Source: Ambrosia x helenae (taxonomy: Eukaryota; Streptophyta; Magnoliopsida; Asterales; Asteraceae). Taken from it: 64,000 nt of DNA. Under the pieces are notes generated by a model, which had not been told where the DNA came from, ran no database searches, and worked only from the letters and a program-made list of their open reading frames with translations. How positions within the stretch are numbered: the first letter of the stretch is position 1; the number at the start of each line of letters is the position of its first letter. Both the position numbers and the translations under genes were made by a program. Positions 22,411 through 35,100 of this stretch are shown piece by piece. Location of the stretch: the NCBI GenBank assembly GCA_030844895.1, contig CM061225.1, positions 103,864,688 to 103,928,687 on the forward strand, written 5' to 3'.

Positions 22411-25400
22411 ATGGCTGTTTTCAAAGAAACCATAACTGCCTACTCCGGATTCTCTCCTAGTACTTTGTTCACTGTACTCGCAGCCGGTATAGCCGTCTAC
22501 TTCATCGTTTCTGTTCTGTTTAGAGGATCCTCCAACCACCATCAACAACACACGCCAATCTCTTCCGAAGAAGACGAGCAAAGCAGGTGTGTTGTATCAT
22601 CAGTTTTTTAAGTGTTTGATTTAGTATATGCCATTTTGAAGAAAAAAAAATTGGTATAATTTAGTGGCAGATCCTTGTTTTTTTATAATAATTCCAAACA
22701 AATTAATTTGATCTACAGATCTATGGCATCTTCATCCTCTTCTCACTCATTCAAACATGAGGTATTTCTGAGTTTTAGAGGTGAAGACACACGCAAGAAC
22801 TTTGTGGATCATCTCTACAAAGATCTTGTACAACGAGGGATCCAAACATACAAGGATGACGAAACACTTCCTCGGGGTGAGTCGATCGGTCCAGCCCTCT
22901 TGACGGCTATCCAAGAATCACGGATTGCCGTTATTGTCTTCTCTGAAAACTATGCGGACTCATCTTGGTGCTTGGACGAGCTTGCGTGTATTATGGAGTG
23001 CGTGGACACGAGAGGGCAGATCGTTGAGCCCATATTTTATTATGTAGATCCCTCCGATGTGAGAAATCAAAATGGGAAGTATGGAAAAGCATTTCCCAAA
23101 CATCAGAGGAAACATAAGCACAAAGTTGAATCATGGAGAAAAGCTTTGAAAAAGGCAGGCAACCTATCTGGATGGGTCATCAATGAAACTCAAAACAGGT
23201 AATTTTGTCTATTCTTTTTTATTTTTTTTATTTTTTATGCTGAAGATATTTGCATTTTATAACTAGTTGATATAAGTTTTGTTTTTATCCTTGACAAGTC
23301 AAATGAGCAAATCTGATAGATAACAAAAAACGAGTCTAATACGTTGATACAACATTTGTAATTAGATTTAATTCGATAATAAATTATAATATTCAAAGAT
23401 AGTGTTTAATCCATGGTGCCAAGTGGTACTAGTGCATTCTGAACATTAAGTGAGTGGAGCGTGTTCTAAATTCTAATTATCCGTATTTAACCATCGTGCA
23501 GCTATGAAGCAAAATGCATCCAGGAAATTGTTGATACAATTTCTAGTAGGCTGCCTACACTAAGTACAAACGCCAATAGAAACCTCGTTGGAATAGAGAC
23601 TCGCTTGCGAGATCTAAAATCAAAGTTGGAAATTGGGTCAGATGGTGTACGCATTGTTGGAATATGGGGGGTTGGAGGTGGTGGTAAAACTACTCTTGCG
23701 TCTACTGCGTTAGCAGAAATATCTCATCATTTTGAAGCTCACTGCTTTCTTCAAAATATACGTGAGGAAACAAACAAGCATGGCTTAAAAAAGTTGCAAG
23801 AAAATTTTCTTTCACTTATTTTGAAAATAAAAGACATTGTGGTAGGGAGTGAGATAGAAGGAAGAAGCATGATAGAAAAAATGTTACGTAATAAAAGGGT
23901 TTTAGTTGTTCTTGATGATGTTGATAGTCTTAAGCAACTAGAGGCATTAGCAGGATCACATGATTGGTTTGGTGCAGGGAGTCGGATAATAATCACGACC
24001 AGGGATCAGCACTTGCTAACGCGCCATGCAGACAAAATATGTGAAGTGAGTTTGTTATCACATGGCGAGGCTATCAAGCTCTTCAAAAAACATGCATATC
24101 GGAAAGATAAACCTATTGAAGATTATGAGACGCTTTCGAAAGATGTAGTTTCTTATGCTGACGGGCTCCCATTAGCACTTGAAGTTCTAGGTTCTTTTCT
24201 ATATGACAAAGACAAGGATGAGTGGAAGAGTGCATTGGCCAAGTTAAAATGCATCCCAAATGTTGAAGTCACCGAGAGACTCAAAATAAGTTATGATGGA
24301 CTTGAACATGACCAGCAAACATTGTTCTTAGATATTGCATGCTTTTGGAGGAGAAAGTTGATAAAAAACGCAACCAGAGTGCTTGATGCTTGTCATGTAC
24401 ACCATGTCATAGGGATAAAGGTGTTGGTACAAAAGTCTCTCATAAAAGTTGTAGATGATGAATTTGATATGCATGACTTGATACAAGAAATGGCCCACAA
24501 CATTGTTAGAGGGGAACACCCCAAAAATCCAGAAAAGCATAGCAGGATTTGGAATCAGGAAGATATTGAATACCTATGTGATATGGGGGAAGATGCACCA
24601 CCAATGGTTATATTAACATTGCTATAGAATATTTCATATATATATCTGCATTCAATGACCCTTGTGTATAATTTTACTGACACAGTTTGGTTACCTTGAA
24701 TAATTAACACAGGATAATGAAGTAATATATGAATGGTGGATACCTGATACCAAACATCCAGGTCTATCTGATGTTGTTGCAAAAATGAAGAAACTTCGGT
24801 GGATTCAATTTGATCATTATCCAGCATCTTCATTCCCATCAAATTTTCAGCCAACAAATCTTGGTTATCTAACGTTGAAACAGAGCAAACAAATAGAACT
24901 CTGGCATGGGAATAAGGTAGATAAATATTGTTGTTTCATAAATCATTGCTATAAACTGTGAAGTGAAATACAAAATGAACATAATTAATGTTACAGTGAA
25001 TAATGAGTTAATTGCATATAGTTAGTTGTTTATTAGATGGTGGTTATTAACTTTTTTTACACCTATATGGCTCTATAAATTGAGGTGTATATTACATATT
25101 TCATTAATACCTATCATACTTTCTTTATAAATTAGGAGTCGATTAATGCCCATTGAATGCCTTAAAGAAACTTTTGATGATATTGCCAGAAGTAAATGAA
25201 TTTAATAGAACAAACCGTCAATAATATAATATATAGACCACGGGTTTTTGGGCCGGGATTGATGAGACTATTAGACGATATGATGTAAAAACAGTAAAAT
25301 GATATAATGTTTTAAGCAATTGGAATTTACTATGCATGATACAGGGGTTATTATAAGATGTGTTCCATATGCTAGTGAAAATTTGTGATAATATAATAGC

Positions 25401-26982
25401 TCCTGCCTAATGATCAATCAGCAAGAAGTATGCCAATGTGAAATGAAATTGTTGTATACTGATTTATTTGACTTTTGTTTACTTTTCTTGAAACAGTGTC
25501 TACCAAATTTAAAAATTCTTAATCTTGAAGACTCTAGAAACCTAATCAAGACACCTGATTTTGATGGCCTTCCATGTCTTGAAAGGTTGATTTTGAATGG
25601 GTGTGAGAGTTTAGAAGAGATTCATCCATCAATTGGACATCACAAAAGGCTTGTTTTCATGGACATGAGGTGGTGTCAAAGTCTTAAAAGGTTTCCACCC
25701 ATCATAAACATGAAAAAACTGGAGGCTCTTCATCTCAGTTGGTGCAGTCAACTTCAAGAGTTTTCGGATATCGAATCAAACATGGATAGCTTGGTAACCC
25801 TTGATTTGAGTGCCACTGGTATAGAAATAATCCCACCCTCAGTTGGACGATTTTGTACCAATCTTGTTTCTTTGGATTTGGGAAATTGTTACAAACTGAA
25901 AAGGATAGAGGGCAGCTTGCATCTCTTAAAAAGTTTGAAAGACCTTCGTCTCTTTTGTATTGATTTTCATCAAGACCGGTTGATGAGTTTGAAGTTACCT
26001 CAATTTCAACCACTTTTAAGGAAGTTAGATCTTAGAAATTGCGAGTTGAGAGATGGAGACATCCCATATGATATTTGTGAGTTATTAAACCTACAAATAC
26101 TACACCTATCTTCTAACGAATTTTCACGATTACCTTCCGGCATCTCACGACTCCCCTGTCTCAAGCTTCTCGATCTGTCACGCTGCAGAAGCCTTGTAGA
26201 ATTGACGGACCTCCCATTAAGCATAGCTATTCTCAAAGCAAATGAATGTAAATCACTTGAAAGAGTAGGAGATTTATCAGAATATAAATGGTTGTGGAAG
26301 GTCTCATTTTGGGGTTGTAAGAAGTTGATTGACGGTGAAAGGGTACTACATTCTATGCTTGAGGTATAACTCTTATCTTGTTTGTTTGGTTGAATTTCAA
26401 TCTTTTATTATTAACTCACAATATAATATAATAATAGTGTTTCATTATAATTGAAAAATGAAAACGTGGCAGGGAAATGTTGTTGTTGATCGCTTAATGA
26501 GTGTCTGCGTAGCTCCCAATGTTGAAGAATCAAGCATTTTAAGGAGATTAGTCATATTGCAACTTCCACACAACTGGTACAGTGACTTTAGTGGATTTTT
26601 ATTAGTATTACGTGTTAAAACCTACTATCTCAGGCATAAAATAGTTATTAGGCAGGAAATGTCCACGACTCACTCTGAGAAGTTCGATAAAGATCAGAAA
26701 CGATTTCTCTATGAAAGGGTGGGTTATGTACCCTTTAGTTCATTGAGGCACATCCCATGGTTAAATCCTACATACACTCAAAATATTTCATTTCACGCTG
26801 ATTATAATAGTTTTCTTAGTGTATCACTTGTTCGTAGTAAACGTAAAGTAAGTGATTTAAGCGAACGCCCAATCGATTACTCGGAATGTTGGGATGAAGA
26901 ATATGTAGATAGAAGAAAGACATTTGAGATCATATATGATTCAAAGTCATCTGAAATTCAGATTTCATGGCTTCGTTCTTAA
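22411..26982 (+). CDS. TNL-2: intact membrane-anchor/TIR-NBS-LRR resistance protein
   Basis: Exons: 22411-22586, 22719-23198, 23502-24606, 24713-24916, 25497-26363, 26473-26982. They sum to 3342 nt, 1113 residues, with phase kept at every joint. Residues 1-58 are an MSBP/MAPR-like N-terminus (FKETITAYSGFSPSTLFTVL) with one hydrophobic segment. The TIR domain is at about 70-215 (VFLSFRGEDTRK, SSWCLDEL). NB-ARC is at 219-587: P-loop GVGGGGKTT at about 275, VLVVLDDVD, GSRIIITTRD, GLPLAL, FDMHDLI. LRRs are at about 588-944 and a post-LRR beta-rich domain (LPHNWYSDFSGFLL) at 945-1113. By family it is an effector-triggered NADase immune receptor. The anchor exon would place it on a membrane. The donor after exon 3 (ATG/GTTATA) is weak but supported by phase in three paralogues. 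The ATG at 22723 could serve as an alternative, anchor-less start. Confidence 0.88.
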
Positions 26983-28174
26983 TCGCTAACCCAATCATTA
27001 GTGTTGTAGGTACATCTTCCTAGATTAATTTGTTTCTAGCATAGTCAACAACTATTAGTCGATCTCAGTTTCAATGTTATTAAGCCCCACAGTTTGTTAG
27101 CATTTTAATTTTGTTTTTGCTTCTTCACATTCTGTACTTTGTTCATTACTAGATTTCATATATTTTGTTGGTTGTTGTTCCTTTGTATGCATACAGTAAG
27201 CTACAAAGGTATGTTAATTGTACAGGAATATATCAATTGATCAAAACAAGTTTGGGTTTTTGTTATTTTTATATGGGCTAAAATGGTGTTGGGTTTCCAT
27301 AAGCACTTCTTTTTTTCTATTTTTTAGGTTATTCTTCAATTATTAATAGGGGTGCTAACTGAGTCGGGTAAACATGTTAGCGGGTTTAACAAGACCCGAA
27401 CCTGGAATTCGTGTCGTACATATGAACCCCAACACGACCCGAATATTCGCGGGTTGACCGAACATAATCCGTTCAACCCAATTCTTTTTAATTTTTGTTG
27501 GCAATTAATATATTAAAATTAAATTTTTACTTAAAAACCAATTTTAGGTATAATATCTTATATCGATCTCTCTTTTAAGTTACTTAAAAAAACAGTTTTA
27601 CTTACGACGTCGGTATATTGTATAAGAAAGATAATGGATTAGCCACAAAAATACGATATGCAAACTTGTAAAGGACAAGTGACTAGAACAACTCCAAGAG
27701 CCTTACGTAATTACTAAAAATCTACATGACACTTTGATTGGCAATTTTATAATTTTTAATAAATACTCCAGCTATCACTTATCACTATTGTTTTCAACTA
27801 AATCCATTAAACATGCTTTGTTTTTATTAGTTCTTTTCAATCTAAGGGGGACGGGGCGCCACCTGAATTGGTCATGGGTACCCACTACTAGTATGGTAAC
27901 GCCGTTGCCGCCCATGCTGGTAGTGGTCTCGTGGACCGTTTTGCTGGTTGTATCTACCGTGCTGGTAACGGTGTTTTAATTTATTTTTTTAATTAAATTA
28001 AAGCAATTTTTACTATAACCGTGTGTGTATTCTTTTTCTTTTTTTTTTGTTATTGTATTTTATAACCGTGTGTTTTAAAAACTAACAAAAATAAATCACA
28101 AAAAAAATTAAACATAATTCATTAAATATTTAAACATTAATCAAAATACATAAAAAGATAAAAAAAAATAACAC

Positions 28175-28546
28175 TTAAAGCTCACGCATGAGGTGCCACG
28201 CCCGGATATGGTCAAATGTGCCGCGGTAACGACCCGCATAGGTTGCCTGGGTCATCTCCACAGCAATCTCCTCCCCAATGCCCGGGTGGCGGCTCATTAT
28301 GCCCTCGTACAATGTCGTCCACCAATCTCACTTGACATTTAGATCGGCCCATTTTCTTTGTAGACTCTCAAATGTGCGGCCACTTGAGCGGACCTGTTGA
28401 TTGAAGTCGCCCAAAACACAGTCCCAGAACCGTGTGTCCATGGAACCCGACCATGGGCGGCGTTGGCGCTGCAAGGATGAGTCGTTTTGTGCGTCTATGA
28501 CGCACACAACCAAGGCGATTTCTTCGTTCTCTGTCCAACGGGTCAT
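28175..28546 (-). pseudogene. Myb/SANT-like ORF1 relic of a PIF/Harbinger-type transposon (unit B copy)
   Basis: A 124-codon minus-strand frame starts MTRWTENEEIAL and ends RAWHLMREL. It has a single TGA after RKWADLNVK, beyond which the frame continues (WWTTLYEGIMSRHPG). The stop differs from the frameshift in the unit A copy, so the two decayed independently after duplication. No transposase lies alongside. Confidence 0.6.
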
Positions 28547-29204
28547 TCTTATGTTGTGTGGTGGGGATGTTATTGATATTGTGTTGATTTGAATTGTGTT
28601 TTCACCACCATCATATGGTAGTTTTTATAGTAAAAAATCCAACCGCATTGAATGTAAAATTAAATATAATCTGACGGTTAGATTAGACAGATATTAATGA
28701 AATAAATATTTTTGACCGTGTTGGATGGAGACGGTTGAAATTAACTTGTGCTGACGGTTTGGTGTTAAAACTGTGTGAATTTTTAAATAAAAAGTTATAC
28801 TTGTATTTAAATTAAAAAAATATAAAAAGAATCAATGGAGTGCTGCCTCCAAAAAAGAGTTTCAGTGAAGGAAACCGGTGAAGTAATATGGCAGTGCATA
28901 ATTGGTTAAAAACAGTGAAGTGAAAACATATTCCTACAAGCGCCCCTTCCCCCTAAGCCAGCTTAACAAATACAGAACTAAGCTAGTAACCAATGGTAAC
29001 AGTGTTGCTACAACGATTCATCAGGTTCGGGATCGACTTGTTTAGTATTTATTAGTTAATATGTTAAATAAAAATAATTAATTAATATTATAATCAAAAG
29101 ATGGTGTCTGATTCATAGTGCCAAGTGGTACTAGTTCATTATGAACATTAAGTGAGTGGGTGCATGTTCTAAATTCTAATTATCCTTATTTACCCATCGT
29201 GCAG

Positions 29205-31304
29205 CTATGAAGCAAAATGCATCAAAGAAATTGTTGATACAATTTCTGGTAGGTTGCCTACACTAAGTACAAACGTCAATAGAAACCTCGTTGGAATGGA
29301 GACTCGCTTGTGAGATCTAAAAGTAAAGTTGGAAACCGGGTCAAATGGTGTATGCATTGTTGGAATATGGGGGCTTGGAGGTAGCGGTAAGAGTATAGTC
29401 ACATAAATCACTGATGTTGCCACGATTTTTGATATGGTTCGTTCGTACCAGTTCGCGGTACGTTCGTGTTCCTGGTTCGTACGGGTTCGTGTTTTTAAGC
29501 ATAAAATTGATGTTCCCAAATGAAAGAAAAACATAAACGAGAAGGTACCTGACGAGGATCTAATTCTCCGATTGATGTGGCTGCTACTTCGCTTCATACT
29601 TTTATTAGGGTTTTTGGATGATGAAGATGAAGAGGGACATAAAGATGTGGGCCATGGGTTTGTTAATTTTTAAAGAGTGGATGGCTATTAATTTTCTTAC
29701 TTACCTGGCTATGGTTTTTTAGAGTTTTGGCCCAATTCAAAAGCAAACAAAGTAATATTTATTGCAAATTATTCTATGAACTTATTTAATAAAACCAAAT
29801 AAAAAAATACTCATTATTAATAAATTGAAATTTGTAAAGTCCTTCCAAATTCAGAATATGTATTCAAGCCTTTATTAAGCTTCTCTCAATTCTCAATTTC
29901 TAATAAATTATCCATTCTTGATTTTATATAGTACCCAATTTCAGATTCTGAATACGTATCTAAGTTAAACGGGTACATCGTACCACATTATATGTTACAT
30001 TGTACCAGAGCGATCCGAAATGAGCCTACCCCCTCTCGTACCGAATTTTAGGAACCTAGCGAATTGCGATCCCGTTCCACATTTCCGTACCGGGCGTACC
30101 GCGAACCATGTGACTATCCGTAAGACTACTCTTGCATATGCTGCTTATGCAGATATATCTCACCATTTCGAAGCTCACTGCCTTCTTCAAAATATCCGTG
30201 AGGAAGCAAACAAGCATGGTTTGGAAAAGTTGCAAGAAAAATTTCTGTCACTTATTTTGAAAATAAATGTGGTGGTTGGGAGTGAGATACAAGGAAGAAG
30301 CATGATAAAAGGAAAGTTATGTAATAAAAGAGTATTCGTTGTTCTTGATGATGTTGATAGTCTTAAGCAAATAGAGGCATTAGCGGGATCCCATGATTGG
30401 TTTGGTGCCGGGAGTCGGATAATAATCACAACCAGGGATCAGCACTTGCTAACGCGCCATGCAGAAAAAATATGTGAAGTGAGTTTGTTATCACATGACG
30501 GGGCTATAAAGCTCTTCAACAAATACGCATATTGGAAAGATAAACCTATTGAAAATTATGAGATGCTTTCGAAAGATGTAGTTTCTTATGCTGACGGGCT
30601 TCCGTTAGTACTTAAAATTTTAGGTTCTTTTTTATATGACAAAGACAAGGATGAGTGGAAGAGTGCATTGGCCAAGTTAAAATGCATCCCAAATGTTGAA
30701 GTCACCGAGAGACTCAAAATAAGTTATGATGGACTTGAACCTGACCAGCAAACATTGTTCTTAGATATTGCATGCTTTTGGAGGAGAGAGCGGATAGAAG
30801 CGAACATCACAATTCTTAATATTGCTTGTCATGTACACCATGTTATAGGGATAAAGGTGTTGGTACAAAAGTCTCTCATAAAAGTTGTAGATGGTGAATT
30901 TGATATGCATGACTTGATACAAGAAATGGCCCATAACATTGTTAGAGGGGAACACCCCAAAAATCCAGAAAAGCATAGCAGGATTTGGAATCAGGAAGAT
31001 ATTGAATACCTATGTGATATGGGGAAGATGCACCACCAATGGTTATATTAACATTGCTATAGAATATTTCATATATATCAGCATTCAATAATTAACATAG
31101 GATAATGAAGTAATATATGAATGGTGGATACCTGATACCAAACATCCAGGTCTATCTGATGTTGTTGCAAAAATGAAGAAACTTCGGTGGATTCGATTTG
31201 ATCATTATCCAGCATCTTTATTCCCATCAAATTTTCAGCCAACAAATCTTGGTTATCTAACGTTGAAACGGAGCGAACAAATAGAACTCTGGCATGGGAA
31301 TAAG
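29205..31304 (+). pseudogene. TNL-3: NBS relic lacking anchor, TIR and LRR exons
   Basis: 29205-29391 is the start of an NB-ARC exon preceded by the conserved GTGCAG acceptor; a CGA has become TGA at 29311-29313. At the P-loop (GGSGK) a 728-bp transposon interrupts it. The rest of NB-ARC runs 30120-31041 with kinase-2, RNBS-B, GLPL and MHDL motifs. One G is missing near the end (ATGGGGAAG versus ATGGGGGAAG), shifting the frame. Exon 4 is present at 31101-31304 with an ACATAG acceptor. Similarity ends near 31461, and no LRR or post-LRR exon follows. There is no upstream TIR exon. It is not functional. Confidence 0.88.
29392..30119. mobile_element. Non-autonomous TIR DNA transposon inserted in the P-loop of TNL-3
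   Basis: About 728 bp split the NB-ARC exon. The ends carry short inverted repeats (TATAGTCACAT and ATGTGACTAT), and GTAAG occurs at both borders. Allowing one mismatch, an 8-bp duplication CGGTAAGA/CCGTAAGA is possible, as for hAT elements. The subterminal regions also mirror each other (GGTTCGCGGTAC-type sequence). There is no transposase. Confidence 0.7.
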
Positions 31305-31818
31305 GTAGATAAATATTGTTGTTTCACAAAGCATTGCTATAAGCTGTGAAGTGAAATACAAAATGAACATAATTGTTACAGTGAATAATGAGTTAATTGC
31401 ATATAGTTAGTTGTTTATTAGATGGTGGTTATTAAGTTTTTTACACCTATATGGCTCTATAAAGAGCAAAACAATATTAGTCAAAAGACTGTTTCGTATA
31501 TTAATTGATAATTTAGACTTACAAATCTTCATTCCTTTGATAAGCCTAAGATCCTATACTAACTAGGAACTATAATGTTTATCCATTCTCTAAACATTAT
31601 CACATAAGAAACGTATTTGACTATAACTAGGAAATCTATCTCTAAAACCTTGTAACACGTGTGTGACACTAATATATGTAATTCCCCAAAATAATTATAA
31701 GAAAAAAGTTACTCTTGCACATTTTATTTGCAAAATTTAAAAATATTGTAATTTTTATATGCAGCACATGCTACTTTAATATTTTTTTTAATAACATGAA
31801 AAATTTAAAGAAAATGTA

Positions 31819-31821
31819 TCA

Positions 31822-31880
<59 letters not shown>
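31819..31880. repeat. (TAA)n microsatellite upstream of TNL-4
   Basis: About twenty uninterrupted AAT/TAA units, 315 bp upstream of the TNL-4 start codon. Confidence 0.95.
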
Positions 31881-31881
<1 letters not shown>

Positions 31882-31951
31882 TTTAGCATTATTTGAAAGT
31901 GTGAAATTTACGCTACTTGCGGAGAAATTTCTCAAGTAATTAATATATATG

Positions 31952-32096
31952 CCAATGTGGGGCTAGCCCACTTGGTAGAGATATATGTCTCTTAGATGGG
32001 AGGTCAAAGGTTCAATCCTTGGCAAGGGTGTTGTAATATAGAATTATTGGTGTAATAGTATAGGAGATGTAATGTTTGCCGTTCAAAAAAAAAATT
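31952..32096 (+). mobile_element. tRNA-derived SINE with 15-bp target-site duplication
   Basis: The head resembles a tRNA gene with A-box-like TAGCCCACTTGGTAGAG and B-box-like GGTTCAATCCTT, followed by a short body and an A-run. The flanks TAATTAATATATATG (31937-31951) and the same 15 bases (32097-32111) are a perfect target-site duplication. It ends about 100 bp before the TNL-4 ATG, so it may form part of that promoter or leader. It is not a functional tRNA: there is no clover-leaf. Confidence 0.88.
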
Positions 32097-32194
32097 TAAT
32101 TAATATATATGATGCATCTCAGCTACTCAAAACCACATATCCTCCTCTTCTCATCACATATCAAACAAATTCGATCCACAGAAGTATACAACCA

Positions 32195-35100
32195 ATGGCA
32201 TCTTCATCCTCCTCTTCTCCCTCAAATCATGCCTGGAGTTATGATGTATTTCTGAGTTTTAGAGGAGAAGACACCCGCAAGGGCTTTGTGGATCACCTCT
32301 ACACGGCTCTTGTACAACGAGGAATCCACACATACAAAGATGACGAAACACTTGCTCGCGGCGAACAAATCGCTCCTGCCCTCTTGAAGGCTATCCAAGA
32401 ATCACGGATTGCCGTTGTTGTATTCTCCGAAAACTATGCTGATTCATCTTGGTGCTTGGATGAGCTTGCATACATCCTAGAGTGCATGGACACGAAAGGG
32501 CAAATTGTTATGCCCGTATTTTACGATGTCGAACCATCGGATGTGAGAAAACTAAAGAGGAAATATGGAGAAGCATTTACCAAACATGAGTTGGAGCATA
32601 AACACAAAGTTGAATCATGGAAAAAAGCTCTGCTAAAGGCATCCGACATTTCTGGTTGGGCCCCGAAAAAGTTTGCAAGCGGGTTAATTATCTTCTCCCT
32701 TCCTTTAATCACTGTTATACTTCCAGATTCTTTATTATATAACTCGAACTAGATTATACCCCGGGAACCTCCCGGGGTTGAGAAATCTACATATAAAATA
32801 GAATGATGCGCTTTACAGTTACATGCATAAAAGCTTTGGGTAGCACCTAACCTAAACAACTAAAAATGTATCTCCAATGTTAACGCCTAACCTTAAACAA
32901 TGTATAACTCTAATATTAATATCTAACCTAAAACAATGTATAAATCCAATGCTAACGCATGTTGAAAATAGAATTCATATTTACCGAAACATAATTAGTG
33001 ACTTGCCTATACATGATTAATGATTTACCTGAACACTTTGTGTTTTTTTTTCTTGTATGAACAGAACCCTACAAAAAAATAGTCGTTTTTTTTCTCCGTT
33101 TTTTATAAAACACTATGGTACTCGTTGGAAAGATAATAAAACGCTCGTTAATTTGACGTAATTTTTTTCTTTAAAAAATCTCGTATATAAAGGATATTAA
33201 CGTTTAAAAATTGTGGGAGGAAACATAAGAGATAAAAGAGAGAAATTCAATTTTGTTTTTAATTTTTTTTTTCCTAAAATATCTCTATGCCACATAGGAT
33301 TACACATGGCACACTCAAGGAGGAGAATGCCTCTTTGAATGTCATGTCATTAAAATGGCTTTGGTTTATAATATGTATAGATATGGTCTTAATTTCAACT
33401 CATTGCATATATATTAGATAGTTCGTTTGAGATTTTTTTTTTAATCTAAGTCAAATAATCAGATTAAACGTGTTTATAATTTATAAGGGTGTTAGAAGAT
33501 AGGTCCAAGGTTCAATCCTTGGCAACGGTGTTATAATTTAGAAATATTGGTGTAATGGTCATTGGCGGATCTTAAATTTTTAACTATGTTGGGCCGAAAG
33601 TCTTATTATCTAATTTGTTTGCTACCTCTAAATTTTGGGTCAGCGCTCTAACTCAGGTTGGGACAAACAATAAAAACTCTAAATATCCATTTAACTTCAA
33701 CAATTCAAATTATCATTTTCACACACAAAAATTAGAATTCAATACCTATTAAAATATCAAAAATCATATACCTATTTAAAAACCCCAAATCAAATACTTA
33801 TTCAAAACCCAAATCATATAACTCTTACAAAAGGAGTATTGGATTTAATCAATTAAAAAAATCTCAACTATCAGTTATTGGCTATCACCGATCCCAACTA
33901 ATAAAATGTGTGTTGTCGGTCCCATTTTTTAACAAATTGTCCGCCAATCAACTATAACTAACATAATGCTAAGAGGGGATTTGACACGCAAGCATTCCGC
34001 ATCTTGTTTTGGGTTGGGGGAGGTGGGTCCGTATTCACGATTCACAAATGAGGATTGGTTATTATTAGGGGAATTGGATTTTAATAACCTAAATTATTCG
34101 AAATTGGCCACTGGCACCCTCAACTAAAAAGTTGGCCATATATAACCTGAACTATTGACTTATTGGAATCTAGCACCCAACTAACTGACACTGTTAGTTG
34201 GGTTGCTGACGTGGCACGCTGATGTGGCACGAGATGCTGACGTGGCACGCTGATGTGGCACAAGTCTTATTATCTAATTTGTTTGCTACCTCTAAATTTT
34301 GGGTCAGCGCTCTAACTCAGGTTGGGACAAACAATAAAAACTCTAAATATCCATTTAACTTCAACAATTCAAATTATCATTTTCACACACAAAAATTAGA
34401 ATTCAATACCTATTAAAATATCAAAAATCATATACCTATTTAAAAACCCCAAATCAAATACTTATTCAAAACCCAAATCATATAACTCTTACAAAAGGAG
34501 TATTGGATTTAATCAATTAAAAAAATCTCAACTATCAGTTATTGGCTATCACCGATCCCAACTAATAAAATGTGTGTTGTCGGTCCCATTTTTTAACAAA
34601 TTGTCCGCCAATCAACTATAACTAACATAATGCTAAGAGGGGATTTGACACACAAGCATTCCACATCTTGTTTTGGGTTGGGGGAGGTGGGTCCGTATTC
34701 ACGATTCATAAATGAGGATTGGTTATTATTAGGGGAATTGGATTTTAATAACCTAAATTATTCGAAATTGGCCACTGGCACCCTCAACTAAAAAGTTGGC
34801 CATATATAACCTGAACTATTGACTTATTGGAATCTAGCACCCAACTAACTGACACTGTTAGTTGGGTTGCTGACGTGGCACGCTGATGTGGCACGAGATG
34901 CTGACGTGGCACGCTGATGTGGCACAAGTCTTATTATCTAATTTGTTTGCTACCTCTAAATTTTGGGTCAGCGCTCTAACTCAGGTTGGGACAAACAATA
35001 AAAACTCTAAATATCCATTTAACTTCAACAATTCAAATTATCATTTTCACACACAAAAATTAGAATTCAATACCTATTAAAATATCAAAAATCATATACC

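Larger units (their letters stand above)
21766..29025 (+). repeat. Segmental duplication unit B (TNL-2 unit)
   Basis: Counterpart of unit A (3642-16271). Similarity begins at TTTAGTGAATT and ends at GATTCATCAGG. It is the cleaner copy: intron 4 of its TNL has no Helitron and intron 2 no MITE. It abuts the TNL-3 relic. Confidence 0.85.

Noticed and set aside
30020..31051. A 343-codon ORF looking like an NBS protein start
   Set aside because: Its first part is transposon sequence; the NBS exon is only entered at the insertion border, and TNL-3 lacks TIR and LRR.
31952..32040. Possible tRNA gene (A-box and B-box like)
   Set aside because: No clover-leaf; it is followed by an A-run and flanked by target-site duplications, so it is a SINE.
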